Shown piece after piece: positions 5,247 to 12,228 of a stretch of 24,219 bases of DNA (the stretch's first letter is position 1; every line of letters starts with the position of its first letter). This DNA comes from a virus. The DNA lies in IMG/VR virus record IMGVR_UViG_3300037193_002569, positions 1 to 24,219 of that record. One strand, given 5' to 3'. The notes beneath the pieces were generated by a model, which saw nothing but the letters and a program-made list of their open reading frames with translations, searched no databases and was not told the DNA's origin. The position numbers and the translations under genes were made by a program.

Positions 5247-5939
5247 TCACTTGCCCTTCATCGGGGAGGGGGTCGGGGTGGGCGCGGGCGCGCGGCACGG
5301 GCCGGGCACGGTCGTCGCGGTGCCGTCGGTGTAGGTGAAGACCCAGTCGCCCGTGGACAGGCACTCGACCTTCGAGATGCCGCGGCCGTCCGCGCCGGCC
5401 GGGCCGGTCGCTCCTGCTGGCCCGGCGGGACCCTGCGGCCCTGTCGCGCCCTGCGGCCCCGTGGCGCCCGGCTCGCCGGCCACGCCGTCGTTCCCCGCAG
5501 CACCGGTCTCGCCCGTCGCGCCGGCGGTGCCGTCCGCGCCGTCCGCGCCCGCTGGTCCCGGCGGACCGGCCGGGCCGCGCGGGCCCTGCTCGCCCTGCCT
5601 GCCCGTCGCGCCCGTCGCCCCGGTGGCCCCCGTCGGACCGGGCGGGCCCTGGGGGCCGGCCGGTCCGGCGAGGGGCGCGCCGTCGACGACGTCGTCGGCC
5701 TGCTTGCACAGGTCGCGGCCGTCGAGGTCCAGGGACCCCTGCGACTCGCACGCGGCCTGGATCTGCTGGGCCAGCGACACGGCCGACGTCTCCGCCTCCG
5801 CAGCCCGCTGCTGCTGCCCGTGCAGGGCCACGACGAGCGCACCCAAGGACAGCACGAGCGCTATCACCAGGACCACGTTCTGCAGGAACCTGCGGCGCGG
5901 TCCTCGCGCGATCTTCTCGGCGCGTTCTACCTCGGTCAC
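5247..5939 (-). CDS. Membrane-anchored collagen-like protein (230 aa)
   Basis: The basic N-terminus (ARGPRRR) is followed by one membrane helix (about 20-39, [18 protein letters not shown]), a short helical stalk with two Cys (C64, C78), and about 32 uninterrupted Gly-X-Y triplets (about 92-187) typical of trimeric collagen-like rods. The C-terminal 43 residues carry a Cys-bracketed beta-like unit ([20 protein letters not shown] to PGPC) and a Pro/Thr tail. Collagen repeats are common in phage fibres, but here the membrane anchor and the place beside the endolysin point to a cell-surface or lysis role. The GTG at 5939 overlaps the preceding stop and follows GGAGG. The start ATG-like options farther upstream belong to other frames. 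Function is unknown; topology would be cytoplasmic N-terminus, outer rod. Confidence 0.8.
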   Translation of the reverse strand: MTEVERAEKIARGPRRRFLQNVVLVIALVLSLGALVVALHGQQQRAAEAETSAVSLAQQIQAACESQGSLDLDGRDLCKQADDVVDGAPLAGPAGPQGPPGPTGATGATGATGRQGEQGPRGPAGPPGPAGADGADGTAGATGETGAAGNDGVAGEPGATGPQGATGPQGPAGPAGATGPAGADGRGISKVECLSTGDWVFTYTDGTATTVPGPCRAPAPTPTPSPMKGK

Positions 5940-6250
5940 GGCATGCCACCTCCGGGCTGTGCGGCCTCGTGCAGCCGCCGGTACTTCGCGGCGTCGTCCT
6001 CGGCCGCCCACCGCAGGCGGCGCTCCTTGTCGAGCTCGGTCCGCAGCTCGCGCACCTCGGTGCGCAGGCTGGCTATCTCGGCTTCGGATCGCGCCTCGGC
6101 CTTCGTGATCGCCTCGGATGTGCGCTGCTCCACCTCGGCGATGTGGGTCTGGTACTGGCGGCGGTCGGCGTAGTTCTGCCGGAGCAGATAGATGACGACG
6201 GCGAGCAGCGTGACGCCCACGCCGCCGGTGCCGAGTAGCTGTGGGTCCAC
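5936..6250 (-). CDS. Membrane coiled-coil protein, lysis-cassette type (104 aa)
   Basis: One membrane helix at about residues 8-23 ([16 protein letters not shown]) is followed by a long charged helix (about 25-97) rich in Glu, Arg and Ala with a heptad-like pattern ([18 protein letters not shown], then [15 protein letters not shown]), so a coiled coil is expected. It begins with GTG at 6250 after GGGGG. Its stop overlaps the start of the collagen-like gene, so the two are translationally coupled. A protein with one N-terminal helix and a coiled coil next to holin and endolysin could be a second holin, an antiholin or a spanin-like link; the sequence does not decide. It has no signal peptidase or lipobox motif. 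Confidence 0.75.
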   Translation of the reverse strand: MDPQLLGTGGVGVTLLAVVIYLLRQNYADRRQYQTHIAEVEQRTSEAITKAEARSEAEIASLRTEVRELRTELDKERRLRWAAEDDAAKYRRLHEAAQPGGGMP

Positions 6251-6274
6251 GTGGCCCCCTGTCTTCTCGTGGGG

Positions 6275-7129
6275 TCAGGCGGGCAGGGCCCAGGCGCGGA
6301 TGTAGTCGACCTTCACGCTCGCGGGGACGGCCGGGGTGGAGCCCTGCTGGCCGGCGAAGTTGCAGATGAGGAACATCTGCTTGTCCGCGTAGGAGGGGTC
6401 GATCGTCAGGTCCTTCACGAGCGCCCCGTCCACGTACCAGCGGATGCGGCCGGGCTCCCAGCGGCAGCCGAAGACGTGGAAGTCGTTGCCGACGTCCGAC
6501 GCGAAGCCGCGGACCGTGCTGGAGGAGCCGCCCGGCGTCGGCCGCGGGTAGTGGAACGTGTGGTAGGTCTGGAGGTTGAACGACGCCTTGCCGTCGTTCT
6601 CCATGATGTCGATCTCCGGCGGCCACGAGTGGTCCGTCGGGAACATCCAGAACGCCGGCCACGCGCCCGCCGTGTTCGAGAGCTTCATGCGCGCCTCGAA
6701 GTACCCGTAGACCGGGTTGAACGACGGGTACGAGCAGACCATGCCGCTGGTGTAGGCCAGCCCGGGCACGGTCTCCTCCTCGCGCATGGTGAGCACCATG
6801 CCGTCGGCGTCGAAGGAGATCGCCGAGGGGTCGTACCCCTGCGGCTCGTTGCTGTTCGTCTTGTGGCCGCCGGGCGTCGTCGTGTTCCAGAACGGGACGT
6901 CCGGGTACCACGGCAGCCACTTGCCGGCGTCGAGCGACCCGGCCTTGAACTCGTCCGAGAACACCGGGTCGCCGTACCCGCTCTGCCCCGCCGGCTGCAC
7001 GCCGTACGGCGTGTGCACGTCGGTCAGCGGGCTCTCGTGCGGGAACTCGCCGTACCCGCGCACGACCAGCAGGTTGCCCTGCCAGTCGCGCAGCGGGAGC
7101 GGGTTACCTGCGGAGTCGAGGAGCTCCAT
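6275..7129 (-). CDS. GH16 family glycoside hydrolase, tail-associated (284 aa)
   Basis: The catalytic motif of clan GH16 is clear: EIDIME at residues 172-177, with Glu172 as nucleophile, Asp174 and Glu177 as acid/base. Around it are the expected strands: [10 protein letters not shown] and WPAFWMFP before it and a TYHTFHY segment after it, then [22 protein letters not shown], and VKVDYIRAW at the end. GH16 enzymes cut beta-1,3 or beta-1,4 glucans and galactans. There is no signal peptide; the short N-terminus ([20 protein letters not shown]) may attach to the tail. It follows the FN3 fibre gene by 12 bases with GAGGAGG before the ATG. It probably degrades a capsule or wall polysaccharide during adsorption; a role in release of progeny is also possible. 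The substrate is unknown. Confidence 0.92.
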   Translation of the reverse strand: MELLDSAGNPLPLRDWQGNLLVVRGYGEFPHESPLTDVHTPYGVQPAGQSGYGDPVFSDEFKAGSLDAGKWLPWYPDVPFWNTTTPGGHKTNSNEPQGYDPSAISFDADGMVLTMREEETVPGLAYTSGMVCSYPSFNPVYGYFEARMKLSNTAGAWPAFWMFPTDHSWPPEIDIMENDGKASFNLQTYHTFHYPRPTPGGSSSTVRGFASDVGNDFHVFGCRWEPGRIRWYVDGALVKDLTIDPSYADKQMFLICNFAGQQGSTPAVPASVKVDYIRAWALPA

Positions 7130-7141
7130 GCCGGCCTCCTC

Positions 7142-9070
7142 TCAGCCCTGCAGGTCGACGATGATGTCGAGCGCGCGCGCGTGGTCGTTGGATGCCCCGG
7201 CGACGACGCTGCCCGTGCCGATCCGGTGCGCCGAGCTCAGCGCCGTGCCGTACTCGATCCAGCCCAAGTCCTCGCCGAGCGGCCCGACCGACGGCACCGC
7301 GGACCCAGAGGCCCGGACGCCCGAGCCGAAGGGGTACTTGCCCGCGTCGCCGGTGCCGGTGAACCGCACGCCGATCATCCAGACCTCGGTGGGGCCCATC
7401 GCCTGCGGGGTGTCGAACAGCGCCTCGACCCAGCTCCCCGCCGTCGCGCCGGCCGTGGAGACGACCTTGGTCTGCACGGGGGTGGAGTCCAGGCCCTGGT
7501 TCGGGCCGAACAGGTAGAAGGTCGCCTCGGTGGGCAGCGAGCCGCTGGCCGCCGTCGGAATCCAGGTCCGCCCGCCGACCGCGCGCGCGCCCGCCTCGGT
7601 GCAGCGGAACCCCATGCCGACGACGATGTACGGCGTGCCGTCGGTTCCCCACGTGTAGGTGCCGGGCGGGGCCGAGGTGCCGAAGACGTTGTACGTGTCG
7701 GCGGCCGTCGAGAGAGTGGTGACCCCGAGCGAGGCCCAGGTGGAGGTGTTCCCCGCGGCGTCGCGCGACCGGACCTCGACCGTGTACGCGGTGCTCGCGG
7801 TGAGGCCGGTGAACGCGCGCGAGCGCGGGTCCGCCGCGACCGTCGTCGGCGAGCCGCCGTTGAGCCGCACGTCGTAGCCGGTCACCCCGACGTTGTCCGT
7901 GCCGGCACCCCACGTGACCGTGAAGCCCGACGACGAGATGCCGGACGAGGCGAGACCGGTCGGTGGCGTCGGGGCCGTCGTGTCCGAGCTGGCCGACGTC
8001 GAGAACGACGCCGCCGTCGACCATGCCGACCAGTTCCCCGCCGCGTCCCGGGCGCGGACCTGGAGGGTGTAGGCCGTGCTCGGCGACAGGCCGGTGATGA
8101 CGCGCGACGTGCCCGCGGCCACGCCGAGCGAGACCGAGCCGTCGCGGCGCACCTCGTACGCCGTCACGCCCACGTTGTCCGTGCTCGCCGCCCAGGACAG
8201 GGTGACGCCGGACGCCGTGATCGAGCCCGTGGTCAGACCAGTCGGGACGCTCGGAGGCACGAGGTCGGCACCCGCGGTGAACGAGCCGGCCGCCCAGATG
8301 TCGTTCTCGCCCATGTTCGTCGGCGGGGTGCTCTGGTCCGCGCGCGCGTCGAGCCAGATGACCGACGCCGGGCCCTCGGGGCGCGCCTCGGAGCCGCTGG
8401 CCACGATCACCACGCGCGGCACGTCCGGGCCCGCCTCTCCGCCCGCGTTGTCGAGCGCCTCCTGCAAGCCCACGATGGTCTCGATGCCCTGGGTGCCGGT
8501 GTGGTTCACGCGCTGGCGGGCGTACGCCGTCGCCACGTTCGTCGCGGAGCTCGCGATGGCGTCGACCGTGGCGCGCGGGTAGTAGCGCGCGTCGCCGCGC
8601 ACATTGTTCAGGTACTGCGTGTGGTCGTCGCCCGTGGTCAGCCCCGACAGCGCGCCGTGCGCCGAGACGCCGCCACCGCCGCCCGGGTTGGCTGCGATGT
8701 ACGCCTGGAGGTCCACGAGGGCCTGCTGCGCGGCTGCGGCGGATGCGGCGGACTCGGTCCGCGCGGCCTTCGCCTCGTCGCGCAGCACAGCCTCGAACGC
8801 GACCGGACCGCGCTTGCCCGAGCTGGCCTGGTACCAGTCCAGGTACAGGTCCGCGATCTCGACGCCGTCGGCCACGTAGACCGTCGGCGTGGTGAACGCC
8901 GTCGAGACCGTGACCAGCGAGTCCGTGATGGGATCGGTCGCGCCGTCCTGGATCGGGAACGGGGTGGTCGTGCCGCGGGTGACGATCTGCACCTGCTGGC
9001 CGATCAGCGCCGGGTCGAGCTCGCCCGTCTCGCTGTCGCGAACGGGGGCAGGGTCGATACGGATCGGCAT
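7142..9070 (-). CDS. Tail fibre or minor tail protein with two fibronectin type III domains (642 aa)
   Basis: N-terminal part (1-100) resembles tail-attachment regions that start with PIRIDPAPVRDS and end near FEAVLRDEAKAARTE, followed by an Ala-rich helix, a Gly linker (130-134), and GDDHTQYLNNVRGDARYY (147-164), a motif typical of phage fibres. Two FN3 domains follow: about 271-360 and 365-455, each with the STDNVGVTAYEVR or TDNVGVTGYDVR strand and a STAYT(L/V)(Q/E)VR(A/S)RDAAGN strand. The last part (458-642) is a beta-rich domain similar in outline to DUF4082-type carbohydrate-binding modules (WVEALFDTPQAMGPTEVWMIGVRF). FN3 domains in phages often bind surface sugars. The ATG at 9070 follows GGAAGGTGG, one base after the previous stop. 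Likely role: receptor recognition at the tail tip. Confidence 0.85.
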   Translation of the reverse strand: MPIRIDPAPVRDSETGELDPALIGQQVQIVTRGTTTPFPIQDGATDPITDSLVTVSTAFTTPTVYVADGVEIADLYLDWYQASSGKRGPVAFEAVLRDEAKAARTESAASAAAAQQALVDLQAYIAANPGGGGGVSAHGALSGLTTGDDHTQYLNNVRGDARYYPRATVDAIASSATNVATAYARQRVNHTGTQGIETIVGLQEALDNAGGEAGPDVPRVVIVASGSEARPEGPASVIWLDARADQSTPPTNMGENDIWAAGSFTAGADLVPPSVPTGLTTGSITASGVTLSWAASTDNVGVTAYEVRRDGSVSLGVAAGTSRVITGLSPSTAYTLQVRARDAAGNWSAWSTAASFSTSASSDTTAPTPPTGLASSGISSSGFTVTWGAGTDNVGVTGYDVRLNGGSPTTVAADPRSRAFTGLTASTAYTVEVRSRDAAGNTSTWASLGVTTLSTAADTYNVFGTSAPPGTYTWGTDGTPYIVVGMGFRCTEAGARAVGGRTWIPTAASGSLPTEATFYLFGPNQGLDSTPVQTKVVSTAGATAGSWVEALFDTPQAMGPTEVWMIGVRFTGTGDAGKYPFGSGVRASGSAVPSVGPLGEDLGWIEYGTALSSAHRIGTGSVVAGASNDHARALDIIVDLQG

Positions 9071-9071
9071 G

Positions 9072-10091
9072 TCACGCCACCTTCCACGAGCCGGTCAGTA
9101 CCAGCGTCTTGTCGCGGCCGTCCGCCCCGAACGGGCTGTTCACCGAGGCCCAGGTCCACCAGATCTGCCCGTTCGGGGCGATGTGACCGATGGCCGCCCG
9201 TTCCGTGCCGCCCTGGTCGATCGCCCACCCGGTCAGAGGCGTCTGGTCCGGGCCGATGGGCCTGTCCTGGTCGTGGATGGTGCCGACCCACAGCCGGCCG
9301 TCCGCCGCCGGGTTCGGGTTCCGCGCCGGCGATCCCTTCCAGACCACGAGCTTGAGGAACCGGTCCTTGCCATCGACTCCGTCGCGCACCATGCGGGATC
9401 CGTCCTGCCGGAGGAACCCCTCACCCGGCAGCGCGATAGCCGTGATCCCCTCGACCACCTCGCGGGGCAGCGCCTCCTCGATCCAGTCGATGCCCGAGCC
9501 GGCGTTGTCGCGCCTGTACAGGGTGAAGCCGCGGGAGGCGCGCGACCCGAGCGGGACGTTCGTGGGCAGCGTGCCGTTGATCGGCACGTCGTAGACGTTC
9601 CCGATCCGGGGCCGCAGGTCGGTCACGATCGCCTGGTTCAGGGACTCGCCCTGCCGTCGGCGGATCGCGTACAGGGCCACGTCACGGATGCCGTTGGGCT
9701 GGTACACCGCGGCCGGCCGGGCCGTGGAGCCCTCTGTCCCCGCCACGCGGTGCAGACGCACGGGACCTGGCGCCGTCGTGAACGACGACGGGTTCAGGCG
9801 GGCCACGATCAGGTCCGTGCGCCCGTTCGTCCCGCCGCCCGACGACGGCGGGATCTCCAGCGACTGCGTGGACCCCTCGGGTACCTCCAGGGCGAACCCG
9901 TCCACGACTACGCGCGAGGGCTGGGTGGCCGACCCGATCTCGGCGACGTCGGTGGACGGCGGCAGGGTCAGGCCGAACGCGGACCCGTCGACATCGCCGA
10001 CGATCCCCGCGTATCCGGCGTGCACGGCGCGCCACCCCTGGTCGGTCAGGTTCTCGTCGACCAGCGGCGCGGACGTCTGCACATCAGCCAT
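9072..10091 (-). CDS. Minor tail protein / fibre (339 aa)
   Basis: A 339-residue tail-tip protein beginning MADVQTSAPLVDENLTDQGW. The first half (about 1-165, with VHAGYAGIVGDVDGSAFGLTLP and GRTDLIVARLNP and LYAIRRRQGES) resembles the minor tail proteins found downstream of the Gp37-like gene in many actinophages. The second half (about 170-339) is beta-rich with many Trp and Gly and may be the distal fibre domain. No enzyme motif is visible. The ATG at 10091 overlaps the upstream stop (TGATG) and follows GAGAGGAG, so I reject the much longer upstream reading. Its precise function is not shown; place and style fit a baseplate or tail-tip appendage. Confidence 0.8.
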   Translation of the reverse strand: MADVQTSAPLVDENLTDQGWRAVHAGYAGIVGDVDGSAFGLTLPPSTDVAEIGSATQPSRVVVDGFALEVPEGSTQSLEIPPSSGGGTNGRTDLIVARLNPSSFTTAPGPVRLHRVAGTEGSTARPAAVYQPNGIRDVALYAIRRRQGESLNQAIVTDLRPRIGNVYDVPINGTLPTNVPLGSRASRGFTLYRRDNAGSGIDWIEEALPREVVEGITAIALPGEGFLRQDGSRMVRDGVDGKDRFLKLVVWKGSPARNPNPAADGRLWVGTIHDQDRPIGPDQTPLTGWAIDQGGTERAAIGHIAPNGQIWWTWASVNSPFGADGRDKTLVLTGSWKVA

Positions 10092-11284
10092 CAGCGGCTC
10101 CTCTCGATCATGGCCAGGCGTCGCAGCACGCGGTTCAGGCGGGCGGCGGCGCTGGTGGAACGGATCTCCGCGCCCGGGCTGCCGACGACGAGCGAGAGCT
10201 GGTCGGCCTGGCCGGGGCGGATGGTGGTGGCGGCCTCGCGCAGGCGGCGGTCGGAGATCGCCAGCGGCACGCCCGGGAGCTCGACGCCGACGACGTCGCC
10301 CAGGAAGAAGTCGGTGGCGTACTGGAGGCCGCCGATCGGCGAGACCTGGAAGCTCGTGGTGCTCGGGGACGCGCTCTGCTCCAGGCGCTCGGTGAGGGCG
10401 TCGTCCACCACTTCCTGGTCGTCGGTCTGCCGCTGGTCCACCAGCGCCTCGACGCGGCGGTTCCAGATGCCCTCGGCGACGGAGTCCACCCGCATCGCGG
10501 CCTCGCGCGCTGTCAGCTCGCCGGCGGCGAACGCGATGGCGGCCGTGGCGTCGGGCGCGGACAGTGAGTACCGGAACGACTCGATCGTGCCCATGGCCCG
10601 CGCGGTGTCCGGGCCGCCGAACACGACGTTCGCCGAGCGGTCGGTCACGGTGGTGATCTCGGTCAGCAGGCGCGGCGTGTCGGGAGAGGGCTCGTCGTGC
10701 ACGACCCGCACCCGCAGGCCGCCCGCCTCCGCGAGGGATGCGACGACGTCGCCCAGCACGTCCATGCGCGCGCGCCACGTGGTGGACCCGCCGCGGCCCG
10801 ACGACGTCGGCAGCACCAGGCCGGGATGCCGGCGCGATGCGACCGGCGCGGCCGGGCCCAGGTTGGCACCGATGTAGCCGAGCAGGATGGTCTCCCGCGC
10901 GCCCGTGCGCACGTCGTGCGCCGCGGCGAACGTCGAGAGGGTCGAGGTCAGGGCATGGGACGGGTCCGGCCAGCACAGGCGCCACCACAGCGGCGAGTTG
11001 TCCTCGACGAACCCGAGCGTGAGCGTGTCGACCAGGTTCCCCTCGTCGTCATGCTGGTAGGTCCGGTCGATGGCCCGCAGCATCCCGGAGACCGCCTGCT
11101 TGCCGTCGCGGTCGAGGATGCATCCCATGTCCGGGGTGAAGGCGGCCAGCGCCTGCGTGGGCCCGGAGAGCACCCACGTGCCGGGCTGGTTGTACCGCTC
11201 CACCACGTCGAGGGACGCCCAGTCCGAGACGTCGTCCAGGGTGCGCCCGAGGTCCGCGTCACGGGGCGTGATCGTCCACGTCAC
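10091..11284 (-). CDS. Siphovirus ReqiPepy6 Gp37-like minor tail protein (397 aa)
   Basis: The sequence matches the Gp37-like family of actinophages, which corresponds to the tail-tip hub in siphoviruses: an opening VTWTITPRDADLGRTLDDV, the region YNQPGTWVLSGP, repeated beta strands and a conserved late part YATDFFLGDVVGVELPGV. These proteins form the ring below the distal tail protein and hold the fibres. I chose the GTG at 11284: it overlaps the stop of the upstream gene as GTGA and AGGAG lies six bases ahead. An ATG upstream in frame at 11311 would lie within the distal tail gene and has no better ribosome site. No lysozyme or peptidase motif is visible. Confidence 0.85.
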   Translation of the reverse strand: MTWTITPRDADLGRTLDDVSDWASLDVVERYNQPGTWVLSGPTQALAAFTPDMGCILDRDGKQAVSGMLRAIDRTYQHDDEGNLVDTLTLGFVEDNSPLWWRLCWPDPSHALTSTLSTFAAAHDVRTGARETILLGYIGANLGPAAPVASRRHPGLVLPTSSGRGGSTTWRARMDVLGDVVASLAEAGGLRVRVVHDEPSPDTPRLLTEITTVTDRSANVVFGGPDTARAMGTIESFRYSLSAPDATAAIAFAAGELTAREAAMRVDSVAEGIWNRRVEALVDQRQTDDQEVVDDALTERLEQSASPSTTSFQVSPIGGLQYATDFFLGDVVGVELPGVPLAISDRRLREAATTIRPGQADQLSLVVGSPGAEIRSTSAAARLNRVLRRLAMIERSR

Positions 11285-12228
11285 AGCAGGCTCCTGTGCA
11301 GGCCGCGCCACGAGACCACCAGGCGCGTGTCCCCGGTCGCGCCCGGGGCCGACACCGACAGGACCGTGGTGCCCAGGCCGAACGGCGCCAGGCGCGACCC
11401 GCGGGCAAGCGCGCTCGCCGCGAGCTCACCGTCCAGGCGCACACTCTTGCCGCGCGAGCTCGACACCACCTCCAGCACCTGCCCTGCCTCCAGCCCCGCG
11501 GGCACGTCGAGCCGGAGCCCGTTCGTGCCGGTGATCAGGACCGAGTCGGCCGGGCCGGTGATGGTGAACGTCGGGAACACGGGCACCGTCGAGGCCATCA
11601 CCACGGGCGTGTCCGGGCCCGCGATCCGAGAGGAGACCAGGCTCAGCGAGCCCCACACGTTCGGGGCGCCCGGCGTCGTCAGGAACGGCCGGTCCGGTGC
11701 CGCGAGCTGGAACGGCCGCGACTGCGTGTCGCGGTCCTCCGCGAACGGCTGCGGTGCCAGGAGGTCCAGGACGACGTTCTGCCGCACGTGCGACGCGACG
11801 CCCAGACCCTCCAGCCCCGAGCGGTACACCAGCCCGAGCCGCCGCGTCCCCGCCGGCGTCGTGGCCACGAGCCGGAACGACCCGTCAGGGGTGAGCCCGC
11901 GCGCCGGGTCGGTGATGTCGCGCAGGGACTCCAGCGCCTCGTGCAGACCCGGCCAGCCCGAGCCCGCGATGGTCAGCGGCAGCAGCACAGGCCGCGCCGG
12001 GTAGGACACCCCGGACATCGACATGCCGGCCACGCCCGGGGTGGCCGACCCGAGGATGTCCGACGGCGCCACCTCGAGCCCCGTCGCTCCCGCCTTCCAG
12101 CGCACCGGCCCGTCCGACAGGCTCAGCGACCGCGACCCGTCCCACGACTCCAGGGCCAGGGTCAGGTCACGCGGAACGGTCGGGGTCGGCGGGGTCGAGG
12201 CGGGGGTGACCAGGACGAAGAAGCTCAC
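11281..12228 (-). CDS. Distal tail protein, Dit-like (315 aa)
   Basis: Lies directly after the tape measure gene, where siphoviruses carry the distal tail protein that links the tail tube to the tip. The N-terminal half (DLTLALESWDGSRSLSLSDGPVRW, then VLLPLTIAGS, LRDITDPARGL, RLVATTPAGTRRLGLVY) matches the siphovirus-type tail component pattern; the second half has a beta-sandwich pattern (VFPTFTITGPADSVLITGTNGLRL). The GTG at 12228 overlaps the tape measure stop (GTGA), after GGAGG. It would form a hexameric ring at the tail end, binding the Gp37-like protein encoded next. No unusual features. Confidence 0.85.
   Translation of the reverse strand: MSFFVLVTPASTPPTPTVPRDLTLALESWDGSRSLSLSDGPVRWKAGATGLEVAPSDILGSATPGVAGMSMSGVSYPARPVLLPLTIAGSGWPGLHEALESLRDITDPARGLTPDGSFRLVATTPAGTRRLGLVYRSGLEGLGVASHVRQNVVLDLLAPQPFAEDRDTQSRPFQLAAPDRPFLTTPGAPNVWGSLSLVSSRIAGPDTPVVMASTVPVFPTFTITGPADSVLITGTNGLRLDVPAGLEAGQVLEVVSSSRGKSVRLDGELAASALARGSRLAPFGLGTTVLSVSAPGATGDTRLVVSWRGLHRSLL

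Noticed and set aside
3767-5338. A 523-codon plus-strand open frame over the tRNA-like, holin and amidase genes
   Set aside because: It crosses an RNA gene and two clear minus-strand genes, and its composition is that of an antisense shadow.
5401-5690. The short tandem-like DNA repeats as a CRISPR or satellite array
   Set aside because: They are codons for Gly-X-Y triplets in the collagen-like protein, with no constant repeat and spacer lengths.
5940-6920. A longer start for the collagen-like gene, up to 6920
   Set aside because: The extra part is antisense-like or out-of-frame sequence over the coiled-coil and GH16 genes. The GTG at 5939 has GGAGG and stop overlap.
6251-9355. A 1034-codon open frame on the plus strand
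   Set aside because: It is antisense to the GH16 and FN3 genes, its product is an Arg/Val/Gly-rich low-complexity chain, and it is explained by the G+C-rich codon use of the opposite strand.
11191-11828. Further CGGTACA copies at 11191-11197 and 11822-11828 as operator sites
   Set aside because: They are single copies within tail genes and within the number expected by chance for a 7-mer.
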